Assembly (NCBI GenBank): GCA_020356025.1
Contig: CP070630.1
Coordinates: forward strand, 1,511,785 to 1,572,613
Length of the DNA stretch: 60,829 nucleotides
Origin: Dehalococcoidia bacterium
GTDB taxonomy: Bacteria; Chloroflexota; Dehalococcoidia; SM23-28-2
Reading direction: 5' to 3'
How positions within the stretch are numbered: position 1 is the first letter of the stretch; every line of letters starts with the position of its first letter. Positions 43,425 through 51,664 of this stretch are shown here, in pieces. Made by a program: the position numbers and the translations under genes. Under the pieces are notes generated by a model that was not told where the DNA came from, made no database searches, and saw nothing but the letters and a program-made list of their open reading frames with translations.

Positions 43425-44048
43425 ATGACCGCAGCAACAGTAGAGACCGTCCCGCCCGCGCCGAGTCAGATGCGTGAGGTGGGGGAGGTACTCGCCAGGG
43501 CTCTACATGACGATCCCCACTGGTTGTGGATCCTCCCCGACGAGTCCAGGCGGACGCAGGTGCTGCCCTGGTTCATGAAAGCCTGCGCGAGGTATTGCCA
43601 AAAACACGGCGTGGTGCACACCACCGCGGGCAAGGTCGAAGGGGCCGCGCTGTGGATTCCTCCCGGGAAGTACCCGCCGAGCGTTGTGGGGATGATCCTG
43701 GCGGGCATGATATTGGTGCCCGTGAAGTTCGGGCGGGCGGCGCTCGGCCGCTTGATGAGCGGCGTGAACTACGCGGTGCGGTTGCACAAGCGGGACGCCC
43801 CGCGGCGCCACTGGTATCTTTCTACTCTAGGGGTCGAGCCGCCGCGTCAGGGCCAGGGCATCGGCAGCGCTCTGATACAGCCGGTGCTGGCGCGCGCGGA
43901 CGCTGAGGGCTTGGTCTGCTATGTGGAAACGGAGAAGGAGAGGAACGTGCGTTTCTACCGGAGGCACGGCTTCGAGGTGGTGGTGGAAAGCGACGTGCCC
44001 AACGGCGGGCCTCACATGTGGACGATGAGAAGGGAGCCCCAGGGATAG
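43425..44048 (+). CDS. GNAT-family acetyltransferase
   Basis: A 207-residue acetyltransferase lying between the two cyclase paralogs. The CoA motif is clear (STLGVEPPRQGQGIGSALIQPVL, about residues 139-161) with the terminal NVRFYRRHGFEVV. The N-terminal half (HDDPHWLWILPDE, ALWIPPGKYPPS) matches the WxLxxxxVxPxxRGxGxG-type group often annotated as puromycin-acetyltransferase-like, so a small-molecule amine is a plausible acceptor. It starts 16 bp after cyclase copy 1 and ends 5 bp before copy 2, so all three are probably one transcript. Confidence 0.87.
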   Translation: MTAATVETVPPAPSQMREVGEVLARALHDDPHWLWILPDESRRTQVLPWFMKACARYCQKHGVVHTTAGKVEGAALWIPPGKYPPSVVGMILAGMILVPVKFGRAALGRLMSGVNYAVRLHKRDAPRRHWYLSTLGVEPPRQGQGIGSALIQPVLARADAEGLVCYVETEKERNVRFYRRHGFEVVVESDVPNGGPHMWTMRREPQG

Positions 44049-44053
44049 CCGCT

Positions 44054-45406
44054 ATGGAGCCGCGCATCCAGTACGCGACGACCGCTGACGGCGTGAGCAT
44101 CGCCTTCTGGGCGCTGGGGGAGGGCGTGGCGTTCGTGGAGATGCCGACGATTCCGGTGAGCCATATCCAGATGGAGTGGCAGTTCCCCCAGTGGCGCCGC
44201 TGGTATGAGTCCCTGGCGCAAAGAAGAATGGTGGTGCGGTACGACTGTAGAGGAGCCGGACTGTCGGATCGAAACGTGAGCGACTTCTCGCTCGACGCCT
44301 ATGCGCTGGATCTGGAGGCGGTGGTGGACCGTCTGGGTCTGGAGAGCTTTGTACTGCTGAGCCCTATTCATTCGGGGCCGGTGGCGATTGCCTACGCGGC
44401 TCGCCATCCGGAGCGCGTCTCGCACCTTGTTCTGTGGCACTCTTGGGCAGTGACGCACGAGGCGGCATCGTCGCAGCTTCGGGCACTGGCCCAACTAAGA
44501 GATACAGATTGGCATCTGTACAGCGAGGCGGTGGCGCATACCGTGCTGGGGTGGTCGGAAGGCGAGCCGGCGCATCGCTATGCTGCGCTAATGCGCGAAT
44601 GCATCACGCAGGAGACAATGAGGACGGCTCTTGTGGCGAGCGGGGGGTTCGACGTTACGGCTCTCCTGCCTCAGGTGAAGGCGCCGACCCTGGTGCTTCA
44701 CCGCCGACAGCTCTCCTGGCTTAGCGTGGATGTCGCCCGCGGCCTTGCCTCTCGGATACCGAACGCCCGCCTGGCTCTCCTGGAAGGGGAATCGGGAGCG
44801 ATCTTCCTGGGCGACACTGCGGCGGCGCTGCGGGCCGTCAACCAGTTCATGGGCGAGGGTGAGGAGGCTGAAGTGTGGGCCGAGCCGCCAGCAGCAGGCA
44901 CGGTTCACACCATCCTGTTCACGGATGTGGAAGGCTCGACGGCGCTGACCGAACGCTTGGGGGACGCGAAGGCGCGGGAGGTGCTGCGGGCCCACGAGCG
45001 CATCGTGCGGGAGGCGCTACGAGCGCACGGGGGATCTGAGGTGAAGATGCTGGGGGACGGGTTCATGACCTCCTTCTCCTCGGGGACGCGGGCGCTGGAG
45101 TGCGCCATCGCCATGCAGCGGGCGTTCGCGGAGCACAACGAGTCGGCGGAGGAGCCGTTGCGGGTGCGCATCGGGCTCAATGCTGGGGAGCCGATAGCGG
45201 AGGAGAAGGACCTGTTCGGGATGACGGTCATTGTGGCGGCTCGTATCGCGGCGAAAGCAGCGGGTGGTGAGATACTCGCTGCCAATGTCGTGCGAGAGCT
45301 TGCGGCGGGCAAGGGGTTCCTGTTCGCGGACCGGGGCGACGTAGCGCTCCGGGGCTTCGAGGACCCCGTGCGTCTGTACGAGGTGCGCTGGAGGGAACCG
45401 GCATAG
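44054..45406 (+). CDS. Alpha/beta hydrolase fused to class III adenylate/guanylate cyclase (copy 2)
   Basis: A 450-residue paralog of the 42065 gene, alike over its full length and even at the DNA level near the start (ATGGAGCCGCGCATCCAGTA). The start is ATG 44054. In the hydrolase domain the nucleophile region reads LSPIHSGPVAIAYAARHPERV: the elbow Ser of copy 1 is replaced by Ile, so catalysis by this domain is unlikely and a binding or sensing role is more likely. The cyclase domain keeps FTDVEGST, MLGDGFM and AARI but has TVIVAARI where the Asn/Gln would be. The stop shares a base with the dapL start. Confidence 0.88.
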   Translation: MEPRIQYATTADGVSIAFWALGEGVAFVEMPTIPVSHIQMEWQFPQWRRWYESLAQRRMVVRYDCRGAGLSDRNVSDFSLDAYALDLEAVVDRLGLESFVLLSPIHSGPVAIAYAARHPERVSHLVLWHSWAVTHEAASSQLRALAQLRDTDWHLYSEAVAHTVLGWSEGEPAHRYAALMRECITQETMRTALVASGGFDVTALLPQVKAPTLVLHRRQLSWLSVDVARGLASRIPNARLALLEGESGAIFLGDTAAALRAVNQFMGEGEEAEVWAEPPAAGTVHTILFTDVEGSTALTERLGDAKAREVLRAHERIVREALRAHGGSEVKMLGDGFMTSFSSGTRALECAIAMQRAFAEHNESAEEPLRVRIGLNAGEPIAEEKDLFGMTVIVAARIAAKAAGGEILAANVVRELAAGKGFLFADRGDVALRGFEDPVRLYEVRWREPA

Positions 45407-46566
45407 TGCAACTGGCCAAGCGCATCGAGAAGCTGCCGCCGTACCTGTTCGCAGAGATCAGCCGCAAGATGGCCGAGAAGCGGGCCCAGGGGGTGGACAT
45501 TGTCAGCTTCGCCATCGGCGACCCCGACATTCCCACACCATCCCACGTTGTCGACGCTCTCTGCCAGGCCGCTCGCGAGCCCGTCAACCATCGCTATCCC
45601 GAGAGCGACGGCCTGCCCGACCTGCGGCGGGTCATCGCTCGCTGGTACGAGCAACGGTTTGACATCTCTCTTGACCCCGACAGGGAAGTGCTGCCTCTCA
45701 TCGGCTCCAAGGAGGGCATCGGCCACATTGCTCTCTGTTTCATCGACCCCGGCGACCTGGCTCTCGTGTCCGACCCCGGCTACCCTGTCTACTCCGTGGG
45801 CACCATGTTCGCCGGCGGCGAGTGCTACTTCATGCCCCTCACGGAGGAGAACGATTTCCTGCCCGACCTGGAGGCCATCCCCGAGACGGTGGCCCGGCGG
45901 GCGAAGCTGATGTGGATCAACTACCCGAACAACCCGACGGGTGCAGTGGCTGACCTCGACTTCTTCGAGCGGGTAGTGCGCTTCGCCCAGAAGCACGATA
46001 TCGCCGTCTGCCACGACGCTCCCTACACAGAGGTGGCCTTCGACGGCTACCGGCCGGTCAGCTTCCTCCAGGCAGCGGGTGCCAGGGAGGTGGGGGTGGA
46101 ATTCCACTCCTTCTCCAAGAGCTACAACATGAGCGGCTGGCGCATCGGCATGGCGGTGGGTAATGCCAAGATGGTCGATGCCCTCATGCGGGTGAAGTCG
46201 AACCTCGATTCGGGGATCCCCCAAGCCATCCAGCGCATGGCCATCGCGGCCTTCGAGGGGCCGCAGGACTGCATCGCCGAGCACAACGCCGTCTATCAGC
46301 GAAGGCGCGACCGCTTGGTGGAGGCGCTGGCCAGGATGGGGTTGGGGGTGCGCTCGCCGAAGGCCAGCCTTTACGTCTGGGCGCGTGTGCCCGATGGCTA
46401 TACTTCCATAGAGTTCGCCACCCGCCTCCTGGACGACATCGGCGTGGTGCTGACGCCGGGCATCGGCTACGGGCCGCACGGCGAGGGCTACATCCGCCTG
46501 TCGCTCACCATCCCCGATGAGCAACTGGAGGAGGGCCTGCGGCGGCTGGCAGGGTGGGGGGCGTGA
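45406..46566 (+). CDS. dapL: LL-diaminopimelate aminotransferase-like class I aminotransferase
   Basis: A 386-residue PLP aminotransferase. SFAIGDPDIPTPSHVVDAL, RYPESDGLPDLR, INYPNNPTGAVA, CHDAPYTEVAFDGY and the PLP Lys in SFSKSYNMSGWRIG match LL-DAP aminotransferase. That enzyme makes LL-DAP directly from tetrahydrodipicolinate without succinyl or acetyl intermediates. The GTG start at 45406 shares a base with the previous stop. With dapF nearby the pathway reading is consistent, though a different specificity in this aminotransferase family cannot be excluded. Confidence 0.85.
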   Translation: MQLAKRIEKLPPYLFAEISRKMAEKRAQGVDIVSFAIGDPDIPTPSHVVDALCQAAREPVNHRYPESDGLPDLRRVIARWYEQRFDISLDPDREVLPLIGSKEGIGHIALCFIDPGDLALVSDPGYPVYSVGTMFAGGECYFMPLTEENDFLPDLEAIPETVARRAKLMWINYPNNPTGAVADLDFFERVVRFAQKHDIAVCHDAPYTEVAFDGYRPVSFLQAAGAREVGVEFHSFSKSYNMSGWRIGMAVGNAKMVDALMRVKSNLDSGIPQAIQRMAIAAFEGPQDCIAEHNAVYQRRRDRLVEALARMGLGVRSPKASLYVWARVPDGYTSIEFATRLLDDIGVVLTPGIGYGPHGEGYIRLSLTIPDEQLEEGLRRLAGWGA

Positions 46567-47045
46567 GCGACCGTCGCCGATCCCCTCGTCGACCCGGCAT
46601 GCTCCTCCGCTGGTTCTTCCGTGCGCCGGTCGTCCTCTATCGCATCGGCCTGGGCGGGCTGATGCCCATGCAGTTGCTGCTCACGACCGTCGGGCGCAAG
46701 ACAGGGCGACCGCGCCAGGCTGTTGTAGACGTGCTGCGCCACGATACAGCCACGGACACGTACTATGTGGTCTCGGCCTACGGCGCCCGCTCCGACTGGT
46801 ATCGCAACCTGCAGGCTAACCCGACGGTGCGCGCGCAGGTCCGCTGGCGCAAGTTTCCCGCTACGGCAACCGCCTTGCCCGAGAATGAAAGCGAGGCGGT
46901 CCTTCTCGACTACTGGCGCCGGCACCGGCTGTACTCGCGCGCGACGATGCGCCTGGTTGGGCTGAAGGCAGCCACGGAGGAACAAGTGCGGGCGGCGGCC
47001 GGGCAGATGCGAGTGGTGGCAATCCAGCCCGAAGCTGGCCGGTAA
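46563..47045 (+). CDS. Deazaflavin (F420)-dependent nitroreductase family protein
   Basis: A 160-residue split-barrel protein of the DUF385/Ddn family. TTVGRKTGRPRQAVVDVLRHD and GARSDWYRNLQANPTVRAQV are the family hallmarks for binding F420 or a flavin. It starts at GTG 46563, overlapping the dapL stop (GTGA). Its presence suggests that the organism makes or uses cofactor F420, which is inference from family. Substrate unknown. Confidence 0.88.
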   Translation: MSDRRRSPRRPGMLLRWFFRAPVVLYRIGLGGLMPMQLLLTTVGRKTGRPRQAVVDVLRHDTATDTYYVVSAYGARSDWYRNLQANPTVRAQVRWRKFPATATALPENESEAVLLDYWRRHRLYSRATMRLVGLKAATEEQVRAAAGQMRVVAIQPEAGR

Positions 47046-47127
47046 AATAGCCTCAGTCGGGGCAAGATTTCCCCTTTTGCGGTATACTTGTGGGGGAAAC
47101 CGCATTCTGTAAAGGAGGACGAGGGGC

Positions 47128-48333
47128 ATAGCTACGACCGGCCACGTCACCGCTGAGCCCATCGAGCGGGCCTATCTGGTGGCGGTGGAGATGAAGGGGC
47201 GAGGCAACAGTCGCTGGACCAGCCAGAGCTCGCTGGAGGAGCTGGCCCAGTTGGCCCTGACCGCCGGCGCCAACGTCGTCGGCAGGTCCGTTCAGCGGCT
47301 GGAGCGACCGACGCCCGCCTACTACGTGGGCCGGGGCAAGGTGCAAGAGTTGGCTTCTCTACGTCATCGTCTGGGCTACGGCACGATAATATTCGACGAC
47401 GAGCTCTCGCCCTCCCAGCAGCGGAATCTGGAAGATGCCCTTCAGATCAAGGTCCTCGACCGCACTGCCCTCATCCTCGACATCTTCGCTCAGCACGCCC
47501 GCACCCGCGAGGGGGCCCTCCAGGTGGAGCTGGCCCAGCACGAGTACCTGCTGCCTCGCCTGGCCGGCCAGTGGACCCACCTAGAGCGGCTGGAGGGGGC
47601 GATCGGCACCCGCGGCCCCGGCGAGACCCAGCTGGAGACGGACCGTCGTCTGATCCGGCGTAAGATTCAGCGCCTGAAGCGCCAACTTGAGGAAGTGCGG
47701 CAGCAGCGCGCCCTCTACCGGCGACGGCGGACGCGACAGGGAGTGTCGGTAGTCTCCCTGGTGGGCTACACGAACGCCGGCAAGAGCACGCTCATGCGGG
47801 CCCTGTCGGGGGCTGACGTGCTGGTGGAAGACAAGCTGTTCGCCACTCTCGACCCCGTCACCCGGCGGATAGCCCTTCCGCAGGGCGGGGCATTCCTCCT
47901 CACCGATACCGTTGGTTTCATCCAGAAGCTTCCCACCCAGCTCGTGGCCGCCTTCCGTGCTACCTTGGAGGAGCTGTCCGAGGCCAGCCTCCTCCTGCAT
48001 GTGGTGGACATAACCCATTCCGACGCCGCCGAACAGGCTCAGACGGTGGAGGACACCCTGGCTGACCTGGGTCTGGCCGACAAGCCTCGGGTTACCGTCT
48101 TTAACAAGGCAGACCTCATCTGCGGGCCCGACGGGTTGCCGATCGAGGGGCTGGAAAGCGTGACCGAGGCACGGGCGTCCCTGCGATACTGGCGGCCGGA
48201 TGCGCTGCTGGTGTCGGCGGTCAAGGGCTGGGGCCTGACGGAGCTGTTGGGGCGCATCGAAGCTGCCCTGGGCCTGGGCGAGGAGGAGGGCGAGCCCGCC
48301 TCCTGGGGCTATCGAGCGCGGCCGGCAGGGTAG
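47128..48333 (+). CDS. hflX: GTPase HflX, apparently started at AUA
   Basis: A ribosome-associated GTPase of about 401 residues. Family sequence begins before any ATG/GTG/TTG: ERAYLVAVEM lies upstream of the first in-frame GTG (47179). The frame is closed by TAA at 47110-47112, and a strong AAAGGAGG (47111-47118) sits 9 nt before ATA 47128, the best start. The N-terminal domain has YYVGRGKVQEL and the glycine-rich TRGPGE-type loop (GTRGPGETQLETDRRLI). The G domain has GYTNAGKST, DTVGFIQKLP and NKAD. HflX splits or rescues stalled ribosomes after stress. If AUA is not used, translation from GTG 47179 would cut a conserved strand. Confidence 0.92.
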   Translation: MATTGHVTAEPIERAYLVAVEMKGRGNSRWTSQSSLEELAQLALTAGANVVGRSVQRLERPTPAYYVGRGKVQELASLRHRLGYGTIIFDDELSPSQQRNLEDALQIKVLDRTALILDIFAQHARTREGALQVELAQHEYLLPRLAGQWTHLERLEGAIGTRGPGETQLETDRRLIRRKIQRLKRQLEEVRQQRALYRRRRTRQGVSVVSLVGYTNAGKSTLMRALSGADVLVEDKLFATLDPVTRRIALPQGGAFLLTDTVGFIQKLPTQLVAAFRATLEELSEASLLLHVVDITHSDAAEQAQTVEDTLADLGLADKPRVTVFNKADLICGPDGLPIEGLESVTEARASLRYWRPDALLVSAVKGWGLTELLGRIEAALGLGEEEGEPASWGYRARPAG

Positions 48334-48337
48334 GGCG

Positions 48338-48365
48338 AACGCAGCAGAAATAATGCTGCGTTTTT
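48338..48365 (+). terminator. Intrinsic terminator of hflX
   Basis: A 9-bp perfect stem (AACGCAGCA with TGCTGCGTT, 7-nt loop GAAATAA) followed by further T residues to 48365, placed 5 bp after the hflX stop. Confidence 0.9.
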
Positions 48366-48374
48366 GTGAGCGAA

Positions 48375-48408
48375 CTATATTGACAACTTTCGATATAGCC
48401 TTTATGCT
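48375..48408 (+). promoter_or_regulatory. arsR promoter with overlapping ArsR-type operator
   Basis: A consensus promoter TTGACA (48380-48385), 17-bp spacer, TATGCT (48403-48408) lies so close to ATG 48418 that the mRNA should be leaderless or nearly so. A perfect inverted repeat CTATAT (48375-48380) and ATATAG (48393-48398) with 12 bp between overlaps the -35 and spacer. This is the size and position expected for an ArsR/SmtB operator that blocks RNA polymerase. Confidence 0.82.
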
Positions 48409-48417
48409 ATTGGTGTC

Positions 48418-48780
48418 ATGGCTCAAGTGAATCAAATTCCGAGGATTTCCATAGCGGAGGGCTGCTGCCCTGGCCTGACGGCGAAGGTGGCCTGCGCTGC
48501 CGAGAGGGAGGCCAAGCGCTGGGCGGCTGTCTTCAAGGCGCTGTCTGACCCCACTCGCCTGCAAATCCTCAGTTTGGTGGCCAGAAACCCGGGCGGCGTG
48601 TGCGAGTGCAACATCGTTGACTGCACGCCTCTGAGTCAGCCCACCATCTCCTATCACGTCAAGGTGCTCAAGGAGGCAGGCCTGCTCCACGTTGAGAAGC
48701 ATGGGCTGTGGTGCTACTACCGCCTGCGCAAGGACGCGCTGGGCCAGGTGGTCGCCGCTCTGAGCAGTCTGGGCCGGTAG
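48418..48780 (+). CDS. arsR: ArsR/SmtB-family metalloregulator
   Basis: A 120-residue winged-helix repressor. KALSDPTRLQILSLV and PLSQPTISYHVKVLKEAGLLHVE are the DNA-binding helices. CECNIVDC in the recognition region supplies the closely spaced Cys typical of As(III)-sensing ArsR; an N-terminal CCP pair may add ligands. It should repress its own promoter and be released by arsenite. The adjacent arsM, 49 bp downstream on the same strand, is the probable target. Confidence 0.9.
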   Translation: MAQVNQIPRISIAEGCCPGLTAKVACAAEREAKRWAAVFKALSDPTRLQILSLVARNPGGVCECNIVDCTPLSQPTISYHVKVLKEAGLLHVEKHGLWCYYRLRKDALGQVVAALSSLGR

Positions 48781-48829
48781 TCCTCGCAAACGGCGCTGTA
48801 TCGGCAGTTTGGATGTAAGGAGGTAGCCG

Positions 48830-49696
48830 ATGGTCAAGGAGAAGGAGATCAAGGAAAAAGTAGGCGAGCACTACGCCGAGCTCGCTCGCCAAGCCGCACA
48901 GCAGGCCGACACTAGTTGCTGCTCGCCCCAGCCGAGCTGTTGCTCGCCGGCCGAATCTGAGGTTGTCAACCCGATCAGCGGCCAGATCTATGCGCCGGAG
49001 GACCTGAAGGATCTTCCGATGGAGGCGGTACTGGCCTCCGCCGGCTGCGGCAACCCGGTGGCCCTGGCCGAGCTGCACCCGGGCGAGGTGGTGCTGGATC
49101 TGGGTAGCGGCGGCGGCATCGACGTTCTTCTCTCCGCGCGGCGAGTCGGCCCCACGGGCAAGGCCTACGGTCTGGACATGGTGGACGAGATGCTGGAGCT
49201 GGCCCGTCAGAACCAGCAGAAGGCGGGCATCGAGAACGTGGAGTTCCTCAAGGGGGAGATGGAGGACATCCCTCTGCCTGACAACTCGGTGGACGTGATC
49301 ATCAGCAACTGCGTGGTGAACCTGTCGCCCGACAAGGACAGCGTGCTCCGCGAGGCCTATCGCGTGCTCAAGCCCGGCGGGCGCCTTGCCATCTCCGACA
49401 TCGTCTATCGAGGCGGCATGCCGGAGGAGTTGCGACGCAATCTGGAGATGTGGGTGGGCTGCCTGGCCGGCTCTCTGGAGGAAAGCGAGTACGTAGTCAA
49501 GCTGAAGGTTGCCGGCTTCCAGGACATCGGCGTTGAGGTGACGCGAGTCTGGAAGAGAGAGGACCTTGAGGGAACCGAGATTGCCGAGGCTGTTGACCGC
49601 CTTTCGCCCGAGGCAAGGCAGGTCCTTCCCAGCTTTGTCAGTGCCTTCATTCGGGCTCAGAAGCCCGTTCCCAGCACGCGCGGCTGTTGTGGCTAG
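48830..49696 (+). CDS. arsM: Arsenite S-adenosylmethionine methyltransferase
   Basis: A 288-residue SAM methyltransferase that methylates As(III) to volatile or less retained forms. The SAM motif is [16 protein letters not shown] (about 87-102). The conserved ArsM Cys appear in [21 protein letters not shown] and WVGCLAGS. An extra N-terminal segment has two Cys pairs ([13 protein letters not shown]), and the C-terminus ends in RGCCG, both likely to help bind arsenic. ATG 48830 has GGAGG upstream. It forms an operon with arsR; no arsB, acr3 or arsC is in the window. Confidence 0.93.
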   Translation: MVKEKEIKEKVGEHYAELARQAAQQADTSCCSPQPSCCSPAESEVVNPISGQIYAPEDLKDLPMEAVLASAGCGNPVALAELHPGEVVLDLGSGGGIDVLLSARRVGPTGKAYGLDMVDEMLELARQNQQKAGIENVEFLKGEMEDIPLPDNSVDVIISNCVVNLSPDKDSVLREAYRVLKPGGRLAISDIVYRGGMPEELRRNLEMWVGCLAGSLEESEYVVKLKVAGFQDIGVEVTRVWKREDLEGTEIAEAVDRLSPEARQVLPSFVSAFIRAQKPVPSTRGCCG

Positions 49697-49741
49697 GCGG
49701 CGGTCTAGCGGTATCTCAGACAGGCTGCCTTTGCGATAAGG

Positions 49742-50254
49742 TTAGCCTATTCGCAACCGCTGGGCTACCTCGGTGGTCCTCCGGCCCAGCTCTCTTGCCT
49801 GGTGGCGATCGTCGTCCGTGACTTCCGCGTGGGCGGTGGCTCCGTAGTAGGAGCCGGAGAGGCGCATGCGGTCGCTCCAGGGGAGACCCACGGTGATCAT
49901 GCCGTGCGAGAGCAGCAGGTGGAGGAGCTGGAGTAGGGTGGCCTCGATGCCACCAGAGCGCGACCAGCCGGCAGTGAAGGCGGCGCCCACCTTGCCTGCC
50001 AGTTCTCCTGTCTCCCACAGCTCGCCGCTGTGGTCGAACCAGTCCTTGAGCTTGCCGGTGATGCCGCCCCAATTGGGCGAGCCGATGATGAGGGCATCGG
50101 CGTCCTTGAGCTCCTGCTGGCTGGCCTCGTCCAGACGACGGTAGACCAGCTCGGCGCCGGGGACACTGCGCACCCCCTCGGCGATCGACTCCGCCAACTG
50201 CTCGGTTAGGCCACCACGGCTATCGAAGAGAACGAGGACCTTGGCCGAGGCCAT
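49742..50254 (-). CDS. Flavodoxin/WrbA-type NAD(P)H-dependent oxidoreductase
   Basis: A 170-residue flavodoxin-fold protein. FDSRGGLTEQLAESIAEGV is the FMN phosphate loop, and GSPNWGGITGKLKDWFD and the GWSRSGGIEAT stretch bind the isoalloxazine ring, as in WrbA/NQO-type proteins. ATG 50254 is chosen (MASAKVLVLFDS); a longer upstream frame has low-complexity sequence unlike the family. It directly follows the zinc-ribbon gene with one base between. Confidence 0.87.
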   Translation of the reverse strand: MASAKVLVLFDSRGGLTEQLAESIAEGVRSVPGAELVYRRLDEASQQELKDADALIIGSPNWGGITGKLKDWFDHSGELWETGELAGKVGAAFTAGWSRSGGIEATLLQLLHLLLSHGMITVGLPWSDRMRLSGSYYGATAHAEVTDDDRHQARELGRRTTEVAQRLRIG

Positions 50255-50255
50255 C

Positions 50256-50801
50256 CTAGTCCCCGAGGAGGGTCTCGTAGCCGAGGGCGACGATCTCTTC
50301 CACGTACTCGGAGCGCCAGGCGGGATTGGGGATGCGCAGGCCACGTTCGCGGAACCAGCCGTGGAACTTCAGGTACTGCTCCTCAAGGTGGCGGCGCCAG
50401 TCGTTCTCATGGGCGAAGACCTGGGGGTCGACCTGTTCCAGCCGCTTGTCCATATCCTCTGGGTCGATGTCCAGGTCTTCTCGCCAGTATTCACCCAGGT
50501 AGTCGAGGCTCTCCTCCAGGTTGCGCTGGCACTCCTCGAAGAGGGCGACCATCATCCCATCCTGATTCACCTTGCGCCCACGCAGGCGCAGCTCTCGGCC
50601 GCACGATTCGCACACCAGCACCAGCTTACGGGCATCGCAGCTCTCGCGTGGGTTGCAGCCCTGGCAGAGGGGGGCGAACTGGCTGGCTGAGGGGGCGCGT
50701 GAGTAGCCCACCACCACCTCCGGGACGAGGGCGCCGCAGCGGGGGCAGCAGATCTCGGTGGAGAGGATCTCGTCGATGGCCTTTCGCCAGTCTATCTGCA
50801 T
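50256..50801 (-). CDS. Zinc-ribbon-like protein of unknown function
   Basis: A 181-residue protein with three CxxC-type knuckles in its first 75 residues (CPRC at 19-22, CQGC near 46-49, CESC near 63-66), likely two zinc sites. The C-terminal part is acidic and helical (FEECQRNLEESLDYLGEYWREDLDIDPEDMDK). I do not recognise the family. It precedes the flavodoxin gene and follows the pterin synthase gene on the same strand, so it may be part of a three-gene unit. Confidence 0.75.
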   Translation of the reverse strand: MQIDWRKAIDEILSTEICCPRCGALVPEVVVGYSRAPSASQFAPLCQGCNPRESCDARKLVLVCESCGRELRLRGRKVNQDGMMVALFEECQRNLEESLDYLGEYWREDLDIDPEDMDKRLEQVDPQVFAHENDWRRHLEEQYLKFHGWFRERGLRIPNPAWRSEYVEEIVALGYETLLGD

Positions 50802-50858
50802 GAGGGAGACCTTTCTTGGCCTTTTTCCATCCTCATCATAATGCCTCTGGCCGCCGTG

Positions 50859-51341
50859 TCAACGGTTGCTCAGGTTTAGGGTGCACCAGCCGGCCTGACC
50901 GGGCGCCTCCTCCACGCCGACGGTGATGGAGGTGATATTGGCTCGCTCGGCTAGCGCCTCTGCCAGGCGGTGGCAGAACCATTCGGCCAGGCGTTCGGCG
51001 GTGGAGTTGTTCAGCGGCAGGGCACATACATCGCTCTTAGGGATGACATAACGTCGATCAGCGGCGGCGATTTGCCAAGCATCGTCCAGATCGCTGACCA
51101 GAAGGGCAGGATTGTCACGTGGCAAGAGGAAGCGGTGGTCGAGCTGCTGGCAGAGGGCCTCGGCGATCCTCTTCAGCTCAGCGAAGTCTATCACCCAGTC
51201 GTCCTCAGTGAGGTCGCCCTCTACGTCCACCAGCAGGTCGTAGTTGTGGCCGTGCAGCGGCTCGGCCTGCCCCTGCGACGTGGTGAGATGGGCGGCGGCG
51301 AAGCGCAGAGTGTTCCTCTCGACGCTGACCTTGTACTTCAT
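50859..51341 (-). CDS. 6-pyruvoyl-tetrahydropterin synthase family protein, PTPS-III-like
   Basis: A 160-residue COG0720 (QueD/PTPS) protein. The zinc ligands are His18, His30 and His32 (FAAAH and LHGHNY). The catalytic Cys of QueD and PTPS (CxxxHGH) is missing; instead Glu27 gives ExxHGH, the signature described for PTPS-III enzymes, which make the folate precursor 6-hydroxymethyl-dihydropterin. LDHRFL and the C-terminal VGVEEAPGQAGWC supply the pterin-binding Glu and second catalytic dyad region. No queC or queE is in the window, though a QueG-like gene is. Confidence 0.85.
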   Translation of the reverse strand: MKYKVSVERNTLRFAAAHLTTSQGQAEPLHGHNYDLLVDVEGDLTEDDWVIDFAELKRIAEALCQQLDHRFLLPRDNPALLVSDLDDAWQIAAADRRYVIPKSDVCALPLNNSTAERLAEWFCHRLAEALAERANITSITVGVEEAPGQAGWCTLNLSNR

Positions 51342-51664
51342 GGTGATCGCCTGTCAGTGAGGCCATGATAGCCGGCACGAGAAATTGGCACAACAAGGCA
51401 GCAGGGGAAGGACAAGCGTTCAAGGACACATGATCGCACTATAACTCTTACGTAGACTAGCACAGAGGCAGTGTTCGACATAAGGCGCAACGTGGGCGCT
51501 CAAATTGCAGGGCCGTTGGGCCAATGTTACACTGAGGGCGGATCGAGGTGGGAGTTTCTGGGTGGATGGGGCCAGGCAGAGGGGCGGCGAAAGATCCCAC
51601 ACCTGCGGTAACGGTGAGTCCTGGCTAGTCCCTGAGGAATCGTGTAGTAAGGGGATGGTGGCCG
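51342..51664. other. Intergenic region between divergent genes
   Basis: The 323 bp between the pterin synthase gene (minus) and ctpA (plus) hold no recognisable gene. An AT-rich patch with TATAAC (about 51439) and a TTACAC (about 51526) could be promoter parts, but no good -35/-10 pair can be fixed. Confidence 0.4.

Noticed and set aside
44905..46524. Minus-strand open frame of 539 codons opposite cyclase copy 2 and dapL
   Set aside because: Translation is repetitive and unlike proteins; the plus-strand genes are conserved.
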